Assembly (NCBI GenBank): GCA_047495785.1
Contig: JBLDXI010000033.1
Location: forward strand, 2,873,809-2,937,808
Direction: 5' to 3'
DNA from: Lepidodermella squamata
Taxonomy: Eukaryota > Gastrotricha
Length of the DNA: 64,000 nt
Shown here: positions 25,201 through 37,057 of the stretch, one piece after another
Layout of the letters: each line of letters opens with the position of its first letter
Position numbering within the stretch: the stretch's first letter is position 1
The notes under the pieces: generated by a model
Databases searched by the model: none
Seen by the model: the letters and a program-made list of their open reading frames with translations, nothing else
What the model was told of the DNA's origin: nothing
Program-made: the position numbers and the translations under genes

Positions 25201-27957
25201 ACTGTTTGTCTTGACCGGCTAAGCATTTGCCGCTCATTCAATAGCGTCGTCATCCGTACCAAACAGCATTATTTAATGCGAAAGATGATATATTGTTGTT
25301 GTTGTTATCGTCATCACTATACAACTAGAGCCACCGTTTATGATCTATCGTATCAACACAAGAGATGCTCGTCGGTGGCTATTCTAGGGATAAAAATAAA
25401 AAGAAGTTGGCGCCGTGTATATAACGGCCAGGCACGCCGCCTTCGACTAATTTCAAAGACACGCATACCTGCTGGTATAAGTATATGCAAGTGAAGAAAG
25501 CCGCTTAACAAATCGCGAGTGTCTTCGCAAAGAATGCTCGAGGATTTACGACTGCTGTTGATTATAGAATATCAAGAGCCATGCGCGCCTCGCCAATACA
25601 TATATAAATAATACCAAATTAGAATTGACATGCAGAATGAGGTTTTCAGTGGTGAGAGGATGTCAAGGGAATACGCAATGCGTGATGAATAGCGCATAGA
25701 CATCAAAAATTAATGAATTCTAAAAAATTGCGATATAAAAGAAACATATGACATAACAAAATTGCAATGCGAAAGACAAGTTGGGAATCTAGTTATTTAA
25801 AACCATTTTCTTTCGAAAAAAGCTAGCACTGGCCAAATAAAAGCATAATTAAAATGATTTTCCTCTGGAGTTATTTATTCACTATCAATTGGTTGTCCAA
25901 CTGAGTCTTTCTACAAGACGACCTAACTTGGCAAACAAGTAGCCCAACTTACGCGGAGATCGGGAAGAATCCGGATCTTGCAATGTCGGGCTTCAGAAAT
26001 AATATTTTGATGCAAAAATTGCTCTATTTTCTTTGTTTTTGAAGGAATATGTCGATGACAATGATCGACTCGCCAATACGTAGCGGAAAAAATAGTAAGG
26101 CTTGCATGGACTATCGCATTGCCTTAGTGGCAGTCGGCTAAATCAGGCAACTATTTTCTTGATCGTTATTAAATGGCGAAGACGCGGCGGTTAACACAGC
26201 GCTGGCTTTAGTCCGGTGTGAGGTATGCGCCAAATTTTCCTGACTGGTTGACAATCCTTTGCTTTAGCATTACAATATGTGCATGTTGCACATAACGCCT
26301 ACTCGTGGGATTCAATCTATTAGGGTGCCAATCTATGGAACTTAGGGATATTGAAGATAGCCATGTCAGCAATAGATCACCCTTCTCAAATGGGCGACGC
26401 TATTCTATACTTCTGGTGCAGAGTGCAAATGTGACAACTGTAAACCGGCAGATAATTCAAGTAGCAGCCCATTTAGTAAAAATCTATATAGGGGGTAGGG
26501 TAGGGTACTGACAAGCCGGGCGCCGCGAAAGACTCAACGACATGACCATAAGGTCAGCGTAGTGGCTAGTCCGACAAGCATCCGAGAGAACTGTACTGGA
26601 TGCACAGCTCTTCTGCTGAACGCCCCTAACTGGGCCTGACTGCGGATGACGACAAACGATTTAAATGTTGGTTCCTCCGAGCATTCCGACCATTAGAGGA
26701 GTATGGCCACCCACGTCTACGCCCTTAAGCGGTGGCTGCGGGCGTATCCGTGTCAGAAGCTCGAAATCGAGAGTCGCATCACATCAGACATCAGTCATAA
26801 ACCTTAGCTAAAGAACATCCAAGAGTGACACCAGTCGATCGCACTTCTAAGGTAAGGTATATAGAAAGTACCTGTCAATATCCAATCAGAGAAGCGAAAT
26901 CTTTTTTAAATCCCGAATTGTGTCCTATCATAGACTTTTGTCTCAACTATGGATTGCAAAAACCTTTCAGTTTCTAGTCATTTGAATGAGATTGGAACGA
27001 AATGAGGTCGATAATTAATGGATAAAATTATAGAATTAATGGATAAAATGTCTGTTTCAAGTCAGTAGAGGTTAAGGGTCAAGTTTTCCTGACCGGCTTA
27101 TTATAGACGTTTGTTAACCTGCTATCCAATATCATCTTAAAATAAATATACCATATCTAATCGCTGTAAAATCTTGTCTCTTAGCTCGAAGAATTTTTTT
27201 TTCAGAAACATGGTGGTAGTGATCAAAAGTTAAATACCAGTCTGCCAGTTAACAGTCGGTTAATCTATCTTACGCATGAAAAAGTTCAGTGTTAACTGTT
27301 AACTGGCAGTTAAAGAGAGCCTAAAGGCTAGAGGCTGTCGTAATTTGAGCAAAATTCGAGTTAAAGATCAGTGATAAAACAGTTATGGACAAGGCGAATG
27401 GTGAATGAGATGGCTCAACATTATACAAGCTCTCTCGGAGGGCGGAGGGGGCCAGAAGTCAGGGTCGGGAGTTGCCAAAAATGAAACCACTCCGGCAAAC
27501 TTGAGCTATGAAATGATGAATAAGCTGTTTTCACGCAAGAAAAAACATATTATAAAAACTTATATAAATGAATAAATTAAATAAAAATGTGTATTTTAAT
27601 ATTTAAAACTAAAAAAATACCGCGTGTCTGCACGCTGCACGTGCCGCTATGGCTCCGACGCGGCTCTTTAGGTTAGCTTGTTTGAAGACAGATTCAGAAT
27701 CTGGCCTCCGTTATCAAAACACCAGGTTCCGAGGCTGAAGGAAAATGTACCATTTTGTGTGATTTAAGCCAGGATTGTGTCCTGATTTCCTCCTGCGACT
27801 TCAAAGATATTTCTGTATTTGCCGACTTGATGAGTTAACTACGAACTCAACTTCTAGAATCCATTTATCTGCTTTCCGAGCTCGTTTCTCGTTTCTTATG
27901 CTTTGGTTTATTTTAAACTGTTTAATTTTATAGGTCCTCACGACGTTATTCTAAATA
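22256..27957. other. 5.7 kb with no supported gene
   Basis: The stretch lies between the 5' side of the 4.1 gene and RpL3. It probably contains further 5' exons, introns and the promoter of the 4.1 gene, but no exon can be defended. Frames near 24.5-25.5 kb (+) are 160-200 codons long but of low complexity (Asn/Ser runs, ACACAC tracts). A block at about 26500-26760 is GC-richer than its flanks but has no recognisable frame. Confidence 0.5.
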
Positions 27958-30002
27958 ATGGTTAGTTTTGTAACATATTTTATTGTCATTACTTGAACAT
28001 GGCTTTGTTTTAGTCTCATCGTAAATATTGTGCCCCTCGCCATGGCTCTCTGGGTTTCCTCCCCAAGAAGCGAAGCCGCAGAATGCGTGGCAAATGCAAG
28101 GCTTTCCCTAAGGACGACCCCTCCAAGCCTGTTCATGTTACCGCTTTCATTGGCTTCAAGGCTGGTATGACTCATATCGTGCGTGATGTCGATCGAATTG
28201 GCTCAAGTAAGATTAATTAGTATGCCAGTAGCCAGTAGTAAAATGTCGGAAAATTATAATTTTAACGCAGAGGTCAACAAGAAGGAAGTTGTTGAAGCCG
28301 TTACCATTGTCGAAACTCCGCCCATGGTCTGCTGCGGTGTTGTTGGCTATATCGATACCCCGAAGGGTATGCGCATCTTCAAGACTGTCTGGGCTCACAA
28401 TCTGAGCGAAGAGTGCCGTCGCCGTTTCTACAAGAACTGGTATGATTAGAACGCAAATTGGTCTCAAGTTTTTGTTTACAGGATGTTCCAACAAGCCTCT
28501 AAGCTCGCAGATACTCACTTGTTCTTACTTTGTCTCCGCTGAACCGAATGGTTTATGAGACATTATGTTTTAAATGAGTGCACGTTTAGTTCAGTACATG
28601 AGCCTAACGCAGCGACGCGTTGGTTAATGATACTCAGAACCAGGGTGCACTCTTTAGTCGACATCAAACTTGATTGATCGGTGTCAGCCTGCAGTCAAAC
28701 AAAGCTTACTCTGAGTTTTACAAATTCTAAGGTACAAGTCAAAGAAAAAGGCGTTCACCAAGTACTCGAAGAAATGGAGCGACCCAGCTGGTCAAAAGGA
28801 GATCGAAAGTGACTTCCGCCGTATCGTCAAGTACTGCAAAGTCGTCCGCATTCTGGCGCACACTCAGGTTAGCGATGTTTACTTTTCTAGACTGAGTTCA
28901 TAAGCAAAAACAGCATTTGGTCCCAGAAATGCCGACAGGGTTTAGGTTGATTCGCCAAACACTGATGCTTTTCATTGTGGGTAGAATAAAGCCTTAGCCG
29001 AAATAAGGGTGCTTAATGAATCGGTTTGAGTTGCTTATTGACGTTAATGTATATTCTCTGAATTTACAGCCTAAACTGACTCCTCTGAAGCTCAAGAAGG
29101 CGCACATTATGGAAATCCAACTGAACGGTGGCACTATCGCTGATAAGGTCGCCTGGGCGCGGGAGCACTTCGAGAAGCCCATCACCATCAACCAGGTCTT
29201 CAATCAAGACGAGTGCATTGACACTATTGGTGTCACGAAGGGCCACGGAGTTCAAGGTAATTATTTTTTTCCGTTTGACTTTCGTTGGTAAAAATGATGA
29301 ACAGTGCTCAGAATTTTCATGTTGAAATTTAATGTTGCCTTCCTACTGATTTTCCTCCAAGTTCATTGAAGCTTAAATTTTGCACTTCGAAACTTCTATA
29401 ATTGTGTTTATGCTTATTAACTTAGGTGTCACGTCTCGCTGGGGTACTCGCAAGCTGCCTCGCAAAACTCACAAGGGTCTGCGCAAGGTCGCCTGTATTG
29501 GTGCCTGGCATCCTGCCCGTGTCTCGTGGGCTGTTGCTCGCGTCGGTCAAAAGGGCTACTTCCATCGCACGGAGATGAACAAGAAGATCTACCGCATTGG
29601 CAAGGGCTACTACAAAGAAGGCAACAAGGAAATTAAGGATAACGCCTCGACCGAACACGACAAGACTGAGAAGAGCATCACTCCCATGGGTGGTTTCCCA
29701 CGCTACGGTGAGGTCAAGAACGACTTCCTGATGCTGAAGGGTTGCATCATCGGTGTGCGCAAGCGCCCGATTACTCTTCGCAAGTCATTGGTTACTCCGA
29801 CCAAACGGTGGCAGAACGAGAAGATCACCCTTAAGTGGATCGATACTGCTTCCAAGTACGGTCATGGTCGCTTCCAGACGCACAAGGAGAAGATTTCCTT
29901 CATGGTTTGTTGAAACACTCTAGAATGATTTGCTTTGACCTTATCTTTTTTCTTATTCAGGGTCCGTTGAAGAAGGATTTGAAGGAACCTGGCGAGGCGT
30001 AA
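27958..30002 (+). CDS. RpL3: 60S ribosomal protein L3 (uL3), complete
   Basis: This is a core protein of the large ribosomal subunit near the peptidyl-transferase centre. Seven exons: 27958-27960 (ATG alone), 28014-28206, 28271-28439, 28732-28867, 29070-29256, 29426-29904 and 29961-30002. All junctions keep phase and use GT-AG sites. The sum is 1,209 nt, giving 402 residues, the usual family length. Recognisable segments in order: [139 protein letters not shown]-like [14 protein letters not shown], and [13 protein letters not shown] at the end. The single-codon first exon before an intron is common in this family. AATAAA follows at 30047. Confidence 0.97.
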
Positions 30003-30046
30003 ACTTTATGCTATTTACGATATTTTGTGAGAGATGCGAGGAAAGA

Positions 30047-30052
30047 AATAAA
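30047..30052 (+). promoter_or_regulatory. Poly(A) signal of RpL3
   Basis: AATAAA lies 45 nt after the RpL3 stop codon, the expected spacing for a short ribosomal-protein 3' UTR. Confidence 0.75.
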
Positions 30053-30650
30053 AATGATGCTAAATTGAGAATACGAAGGGACCTGTTACGTCCTTGTGTC
30101 ATTGAGCCACAATATTATTGCTAGGCGTATTTAATGAGGTATTCATCAGAAACTGCTGACGTCGATGAGGAGAAGCAACCAAAGGCAACTCATTCTGCTG
30201 TTTAAAATCGTCCCGTTGCATTTAAAAGGGGCCGCTATGTTTTTGTTACTGCTGCAATATAATATAGCAAATTTATATGGCCCAAAATGTATATCCTTAT
30301 ATTCCTCACAAAATGATCTCTCCAATGACGCAGGTTGTCTAAACTTCCGTGTTCATTCAAACCTTGATTTTGTTTTTATGGTGTTTCTTTTATATTATCG
30401 CCATAGTGACAGTATTTCTATTGTACGATGGAAACGAAACGATCTCAAGTCTAGTTGTATGTGTTCGGTTTGTTAATATAACAACGACATCTCGAAATTG
30501 CCCAACTGTAATTGAAGTGTTGACAAAAGGAAAGCAATGTGGGACATCTCTGTTTGTGATGAAGTTGCTGAAATTTCTGTTTCTCTTCCACATCTACGCT
30601 TCCTTTCTCTCTATGTTCCTTCTACTCTTCCACTCTTTTTCTTCGTTTCT
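30053..30650. other. Intergenic, nothing recognised
   Basis: About 600 bp between the RpL3 3' end and the first F2 repeat copy. The overlapping short frames are hydrophobic only because the strand is T-rich. Confidence 0.4.
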
Positions 30651-30651
30651 A

Positions 30652-31375
30652 TCCTTGTATAGAAAACATGTTTGGAGTTAGTGACGCGAGCCAATCAGCT
30701 TTCGACAAATTTCAATTCCGACATTTTGAAGATGCACTTTTCATTCTTTTCTTCCGCATTTTAAGAATTAATTAATTTTTTATATGGCTCAGAATTCAGG
30801 AACACCTTTCTTGCACGACTGACTAAACAAACCGTGGTTCCGCACGAACTGAAGTTGAGTTCGGTCATTCCAGCTAATTTCGTCAGCCTGCGAAAAGCTA
30901 AATCTTCAATAAATTTCAAGTGAAAAGGTCGTGCGGCCAAGTTTCATCCCGTTTCTTCCTGGTCGTTTATGCCAGCATAGAACAAAGTGATGCCATCGGT
31001 TTTCTACCGGGGTTTATATCATCGGAAGAGAATTATACGGTGTGTTTTCTGGTTTATAATTTTTGTAATTAAAAAACCGAGAAAAATCGCGTCTTGATAG
31101 CGTGCGCCGGAAAGAACAAGTCGATGCTATCTTTTAAAGGTCGGCAATCTGCGGAATGTAGACCACGCAGAACGGCAGAACTGCGGCCGGTGGTTACGCC
31201 ATGCCGATTGATTGAATGATTGGTGGACGTGTATGAGTGATTTTTGGTTCGTTTAAGGCGAATTCTGAAAAATAAGTGCGACTTAATTTCTGCGAGTAGA
31301 AACTTTCTTGCTTATGGTTGGCCGAGGTCGACGGTCCTTAGATAAACTCGTGCTTCTGAATTCGCTGAAGTACCC
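30652..31375 (+). repeat. Dispersed repeat family F2, copy 1
   Basis: Blocks are shared in order with 36248-38040: CCTTGTATAGAAAACAT at the left end, GACGCGAGCCAATCAGCTTT, GGCTCAGAAT..GGAAC near 30790, GTGCGCCGGAA near 31103 and CGGTCCTTAGATAAA near 31334. The order and orientation are the same, so the two copies are direct repeats. Copy 1 lacks the ~1.1 kb tRNA-bearing segment present in copy 2. No coding capacity is seen. Confidence 0.7.
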
Positions 31376-31660
31376 GTTCCGATTCACCAACATAGATGTA
31401 ACTTCGTCCCATTGAATTGCTGTGGATATGAAAGATGCTATTTCCGCAGTTGACTTAGATTAGGCCGAGGAATTTAGTTTATTCTCAACCTGGAATTTCC
31501 TGATGGCGGGATCCGTTATCTTAATTAATTTATTTCTTTAGTTCTTGATCTTTTTACATCTTACTATCGGCATGCGCCAAGACAGTCTTCGTGCTATCAA
31601 CGAAATCACCGATATACGGTAGTAGAAGAAAACCCATAATACTTAATTTTATTATAATTG
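31376..31660 (+). mobile_element. LINE endonuclease-region remnant, related to 42530-42740
   Basis: The bases match 42533-42740 (ACATAGATGTAACTTC, GAATTGCTGTGGATATG, ACCTGGAATTTCCTGATG, CACCGATATACGGTAGTA). The latter encodes the start of a LINE endonuclease. This copy has indels and no usable frame. Confidence 0.5.
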
Positions 31661-32106
31661 TTCATTTTTATATACTGTAGATCTCAATTCACAACTTGAG
31701 CCAGCTGATTGACTTTCGGCGCGTTGTGTGGCAAGAAACAAGCCACAAGACGGCGAACATCAGGAGCGCTGGCGAGATAAGCGGCCGATATAATGTGAAA
31801 TGTGAATAGCCTCGCGTTGACGATGGGCAAAGCAAAAGGGACCAACACCTCGTGCCTCCTTGCGAAAGTAGGTTGCAACGTGGCGTAACCCGGCCGGTTC
31901 GTCGGTGTTTTTATCTTCCAGCGAAAGCGTTTTTTTGGTGATGAGGCGAACCAGGCGGCGAGAAAAAATGCGCCTAAGCAGCCTTGGTGTAATCTTTTCT
32001 TGAATTATTCTTGAGTGACGGCAGCTGAAACGTTTCTGCAGCAGGAGACAGCGCGGTAGTCTGCAATACTGGATTTTGCTTCAATCATGTCGCGTTTTTG
32101 TCCACG

Positions 32107-33550
32107 CTATTTCTCCAACAGATGCCAACGTATTGGAAGCTCGGTCTACCTACCTGTGGCCTACGGCGTGCCGCAAGGTAGTGCCATTGGTCCGGTTCTG
32201 TTTCTGCTGTACGTGGCAGATCTACCCGCTGCGATGTCACCCAATGCCACCCTGTACCAGTTCGCTGATGACGTCGCGCTCGTTGTCTCTGCCAAAACTC
32301 GCGACCAACTCGAGGCGGCTATGCAGCGTGAGCTGGACACTGTCGACCGATGGATGAAGGCAAATCGACTAGCCCTCGCTGCCAACAAAAGCCAGGTGAT
32401 GTCGATCGCCTACAATACTACTTCCGAACCCATCGATGTTTCGTTAAACGGGCAAAAAATCGAACCGGTGGACCAAGTCAAATACCTCGGTTTCATCATC
32501 GATTCCCGCCTGTGTTGGTCATCACACATCGATCTAATCGCGAAACGTGTCTCATGGAGAATCAGCCAGTTTTACCAACTACGACGCTTTCTATCAAAGA
32601 AGCAATTGCGAAACGTATACTGCGCTGTGATCCAGCCCTACTTCGACCGCGGCGACAAGGTCTGGAGCACCACCACCAAGGGCAACCTCGACCGTCTTCA
32701 GCGTCTTCAAAACCGAGCCTGCCGTGTGATATGCGGCGTTCGTCTACGCGACAGAAAACGAAGCGAAGAACTGCGGAACAGCCTGAAGCTCGACGATCTA
32801 GCTACTCGGCGCCGCAAGCGATACTCCGCCTTCGTGAAGAAGCTCCAAGTCAGCGGGCATAAAGTCGCCGGAAAATTTGCCATGCCATCACTGCGACCTG
32901 AATCTCGGCATCAAGCGCCACTACTACCTTCCACCTCCACATCTGCCGGCCAGCTGACGGTCCGATTTCGGGGGACAGCGCTGATACGAGACGAGCACGG
33001 CATGCAGAACGTACGAAAGCTAATGAACAGTTTTGTGAGAGGCGCCTTATAACTACCTCGTGTTTTTCTACTATCTTTTCTCCTGATTACCTATATAGCA
33101 CCTTAGTCTATGTTTCTCTTCTTTTCTTGTCACTATGGTTTCAGAGAGATCAGCTGATGGAGAGTGTTTACGCAAACTTCTTGTTTGTTTTGGGCGTATA
33201 ACGGCAAATCCGTCGCCTTCGCTTCTCATTTCCAACTACGAGTAGACTAGTAAACCAGCGGCGTCGACTGATTGTTTCTTTCCAGCGTGACTATGAAAAG
33301 TGTCCACTTTAGTGATTGTTGTTAGCTATTAGTTTCAGTACTCCTCTGTTTTCATGTCCTAACTAATTATATTTATGTCTGTGAATTAATGCCTGTGAAA
33401 ATTTGTCTATTTCTACCCAGATACCTATATTTGTCAGATTTTTCTCTCTACAATTTTCATGATTTCTATTTCTATGTCTAAATGTCCTGTGTGCGTGTGT
33501 GTGTCAAAAGTTGTCAACAAACTTACCGCAATAAAACTTTGAACTTTGAA
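32107..33550 (+). mobile_element. 5'-truncated LINE with target-site duplication
   Basis: A 321-codon frame (32087-33052) holds the second half of a non-LTR reverse transcriptase: YGVPQGSAIGPVLFLLYVAD, then FADDVAL in place of the catalytic YADD, then QVKYLGFIIDSRLCW and RACRVICGV. The insertion is flanked by CCACG at 32102-32106 and 33551-33555. The 3' end is AATAAAACTTTGAACTTTGAA. The first residues of the frame belong to the host element. The upstream half of ORF2 and all of ORF1 are missing, the usual 5' truncation. The retained 3' half of the frame has no stop, so the insertion is fairly young. Confidence 0.85.
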
Positions 33551-33752
33551 CCACGAACTTTTTCGTCCAGCCTCCCGATTCGAACATTTCACATTTTGCC
33601 AGCGCAGGACATTTTGATCGTTCGCCCTCGACCTGACCGAAACAACTGCGCAGATTCGGCGTTGTGGCGGTGTGGCGAATTGAGCATTTTGTGTCTTTGC
33701 CAATTTTATTGTTTTGACGTCGTTACGCGAAACAATTCTCCAAATCATCGAG

Positions 33753-35066
33753 CTGCAAAATCAACTAGAAGGCGAATTTTGTTCTTGTGAGAGTTTCTAG
33801 TTGATTTTGAATTGTCATGTACCTTTTATATGTGAAACTTTGGTACGATACTCGCGTTTTTCATCTCTTGGCTTCCGGTTTCTATGAAATTACAACGCCG
33901 CGCAGCTGGTTAAAACTATTCTCGCGCGCACTTATTACTAATCGCGCAACTTATTGACTTATTGTTATCCCTTGCGCAAACATCGACGATCGACGCACTA
34001 GCTGTTACGCGCCTAAATAAACAAAGATGTTGACGCTCAGAAATTTCGGCACATTGTGACGGATAAAATTTTAATATGGAAATTGAACAGAACAACCAGA
34101 TCGCTCTCTGCGGTGCTCTCGTGAAGACAACTGGGTCGGTTCTGAAGACTGAGGTGTACCACAAACCAACGGACACCGGGCTGTTGTTGCACTTTCAGAG
34201 TCACACCGACACCAAGTATAAGACGTGCCTCATCAAGACCATGCTGTATCGCGCCTACCGGCTTAACAGTGAATGGCTCGGATTCAACAGGGAAGTTGAT
34301 CATCTGCGTAAAACCTTTTAGAATCTTCAATACCCTTTAGCCATGTTTGAGAAGCTGTTGGCATCATTTGTTGACAAGGTTGACCAATGGTATAAAAACT
34401 GAGGAAACGAAGACCGAACCTGTACGCTTTGTGTTACCCTACAAAGACGGGAAAAGTGCTCGACAAGTCAAGATGAGACTCAATGATCTTTCTGGAAAAC
34501 TCCGGGGGGCTGTTCAAGCCATGTTCACAAGCCGGAAAATCAACGAAAATTTCTGAGCGAAGGAGATCAAGCCCGAACTCGTAAACCGCCAGTGCGTCGT
34601 ATATCGTTTTTCATGTCGCCAGTGTGACGCTGGCTATGTTGAGATGACCACACGGCACCTACATCAACGGGTCGAAGAACACAAGCTCGTTTCGAGTTCA
34701 AGTGGCAAACATCTGGCCACACACAAACTGCCTGACAGCTTTGACATCAATGCTCACTTCAAAGTATTACGCAAGTGCAGCAACAGGTGGGACTGCTTGG
34801 TCCACGAAAGTCTACTCATCAAGCAGAAAAAGATTGCTGTGAGCTTCAACGTGCAGTCCGACTCAATAAAATTAAAGCTATTTTGACAGTTTCTATTTTC
34901 ATCCTGATACCTTGTTGTGCTTTCGTTCTTTTCCTGTAATGATTTCTTGTTGTGTTTTCTTTTGTTGTAGCCTGATGATGGTCCGCGCAAGGAACGAAAC
35001 GTCGCCCGTTATAAATAATAAAGTTGTAATCAGAAGCAACTTGCGGTCGCTTTCTTTTTTGGTTAT
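33753..35066 (+). mobile_element. Penelope-like element, 3' part with GIY-YIG-type endonuclease region
   Basis: Frames at 34076-34321, 34347-34556 and 34644-34886 together carry the C-terminal part of a Penelope-type protein. These are VYHKPTDTGLLLHFQSHTD and LIKTMLYRAYRL (end of the RT domain), VLPYKDGKSARQVKMRL (linker), then CDAGYVEMTTRHLHQRVEEH (GIY-YIG-like core) and HFKVLRKCSNRWDCLVHE. The frame breaks near 34330 and 34556 make it inactive. The RT catalytic part is absent. The 3' end has CCTGATGATGG...CGAAACGTCG, typical of Penelope-like termini. An inverted repeat (AAAATCAACTAGAA / TTCTAGTTGATTTT) sits at 33753-33815. It interrupts the C1 copia-like copy. Confidence 0.75.
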
Positions 35067-36495
35067 TCATTAGCGAGAAATGTGCATTATATTCCGAATC
35101 TATCCGCAAATCTCTTAAGTGTAACTCAGCTCGTGTTATCAGGAAAGAAAGTTGAATTTGAAGGTAGACACGGTAGCGTGGTTGATAGGTGAGGAATCCA
35201 TGGTCTTGGCGGATTTGATCGGCAAGCTTTGGAATTTGCGTGGCGTACCGGTCGCCAGCGCGACGCCATCTACTTCTTCGACCAGCTTCCCTTCTTCTCC
35301 TGACTGCTTGCTTCTTCTCAAAAGCATTAGGTTTCAACTGTGTCTTCACCGTCTATTGCTCGGGTTTTCAATTTTTATACAATGAACTCATTGGAATTTC
35401 ATCGATTTCTTAGCCAATATGACTGGAACTATATATCATTGAAAACACACCTTCCACAGATGTGTGCTACATGCGTCTTCTCAGAATTATATACCTGCGT
35501 TTCTTTCTGTTTGCGCCTCGACGAAAACATCGCAGTGCGAAGAGTGCTCCGTGGATGAATTTTGACTTGCGCGGTCGGCTGAGAAATCTGCGTAAATTGT
35601 CCTCTAAATTGAACAGTTCTGGAGTTTTGCCATCAGCAAATTCGACATATCGTGCTGCTAGAAGCTCCTATCAAAAGGCCTATCGAATTGAAAAGGAAAA
35701 ATTTGAGAATGCCACTATTTCCGATCGCTCTCTGAGCTTGTTCTAATCTTATGTTTATACTCGGTTCAAATCACGTTCTGCGATACCGCCCTTGCTTCAT
35801 AATAAGGCTTATTATGAAAATTAGATGTGCACAAAACAAATATCTTGTGAAATGTTTTCTCGGATGCTTATAACAAAAAATCACTGAAGTATGAAGCGAA
35901 ATTCCGATCACTCGATGACTGCCTTCAGGATATAACCTTCAGGATCGTGTCTTGTACTTCATCGCTTCATCGCTTCATCGCTTCAACTCGCGAGCGTTCA
36001 AAAAGTGGCATTAACGTTTAGTGCGCTTGAATGTGAATGAAGTCAAACGCATGGCCTCTCACGGTTTAATTAAAAAAATCTTCTCAGTATGTCTGTGAGA
36101 GCACTGAGCCGCGGTGTTCTCGATTTAGTTCATACTGATTTGGCAGGTCGTGAGCCGACTGTACCTGCTGTCATTCAAAGATGATTATTCTTCCTACTGT
36201 TTAGGTTTCCACTTGTTACAACGTTTTATTTCTTCTACGATCATCTCTTATAGCCTTGTATAGAAAACATAATTCGAGTCACTGACGCGAGCCAATCAGC
36301 TTTCGACAAATTTCAATTCGGAAATTTGGAAGATGCCGTAGTGGAACCAGTGAATCCACAATTATCTGATTGGTCGGGTGGCTTCAAGTCTGTGATTGGT
36401 TGGTTCAAAGAGCACGCGACACACATGGTTCGAGGGGTTGGTTTAATTTTTTTTCTGCGATCATGAAATTTGAAATGTAGCGGTAAGTGCCATCC

Positions 36496-36568
36496 GCCGA
36501 GATAGCTCAGTTGGGAGAGCGTTCGACTGAAGATCTAAAGGTCCCTGGTTCGATCCCGGGTCTCGGCG
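36496..36568 (+). tRNA. tRNA-Phe (GAA)
   Basis: 73 nt with a full 7-bp acceptor stem (GCCGAGA / TCTCGGC). The D arm is AGCTCAGTTGGGAGAGC, the anticodon loop CTGAAGAT gives GAA, and the T arm is CCTGGTTCGATCCCGGG. A T6 run just downstream (36573-36578) suits RNA polymerase III termination. It looks functional. Confidence 0.92.
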
Positions 36569-36637
36569 TACTTTTTTACGCCGCCTTTGGCCTATCCTAA
36601 TTGCCATGTTAGAAACCCGCGGGGGTTTTCTATCGCA

Positions 36638-36709
36638 GGCCCGTTGGTCTAGGAGTATGATTCTCGCTTCGGGTGCGAGAGATCTCGGGTTCAATTCCCG
36701 AACGTGCCC
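36638..36709 (+). tRNA. tRNA-Pro (CGG)
   Basis: 72 nt. Anticodon stem CTCGC/GCGAG encloses TTCGGGT, giving CGG. D arm TGGTCTAGGAGTATGA and T arm TCGGGTTCAATTCCCGA are intact. One acceptor-stem mismatch (C opposite T) separates it from a perfect gene. A T6 terminator follows within 10 nt. Confidence 0.85.
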
Positions 36710-36785
36710 ACTCGTTTTTTCTTCATTTGAATTTCAACAAGGTATTGAAAATTTATCACATAATCCAGGCATTTAATTTCATATC

Positions 36786-36857
36786 TCCCTGGTGGTCTAG
36801 TGGTTAGGATCCCGCGCTTTCACCGCGGCGACCCGGGTTCGATTCCCGGTCAAGGAA
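36786..36857 (+). tRNA. tRNA-Glu (TTC)
   Basis: 72 nt. The TGGTCTAGTGGTTAGGAT D arm is typical of Glu. The anticodon loop CTTTCAC gives TTC, and the T arm is CCGGGTTCGATTCCCGG. The acceptor stem TCCCTGG faces TCAAGGA and has one mismatch. TTTT follows. It is probably functional or recently decayed. Confidence 0.85.
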
Positions 36858-36916
36858 AGTTTTGCTTTGAAATGAGTTTTTTGCAAAAATCACTGCTTAT
36901 TGCTTATCGCAAAAAA

Positions 36917-36983
36917 TCTCAGGGGAATCGAACCTTCAATCTTCTGCTAACTGGGCAGACACTGTATCACTAAGCTACTTTCC
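36917..36983 (-). pseudogene. Decayed tRNA-like sequence
   Basis: On the minus strand a D arm (TAGCTTAGTGATACAGT), a 5-bp anticodon stem (TCTGC/GCAGA, loop CCAGTTA) and a T-loop (GGTTCGATTCC) are recognisable. The 3' acceptor side does not pair with GGGAAAG, and position 33 is not T. Its identity is uncertain (AGT by position). Confidence 0.5.
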
Positions 36984-37057
36984 CTTTTGGCTTGGATGGC
37001 CATTCAGTCCTAAATTTAAGCTGCCGAAGCAAACGATTCGTGGCAATAAATCTTTTG

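Larger units (their letters stand above)
32028..36247 (+). mobile_element. Copia-like retroelement copy C1, split by a LINE and a Penelope-like element
   Basis: Parts of C1 are 32028-32106, 33551-33752 and 35067-36247. They are colinear with copy C3 on the minus strand (62328 down to 60215). The right part encodes copia-type pre-integrase sequence (NLSANLLSVTQLV-like, LADLIGKLW) and the start of the integrase core (HTDLAG, SFKDDYSSYCLGF) in several broken frames. A LINE occupies 32107-33550 and a Penelope-like element about 33753-35066. It ends abruptly at the F2 repeat at 36247. No LTR pair was identified. It is dead. Confidence 0.65.

Noticed and set aside
24477-25494. Two plus-strand frames of 161 and 203 codons
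   Set aside because: Low-complexity Asn/Ser runs and ACACAC-derived stretches, no domains, no splice support; not convincing as genes.
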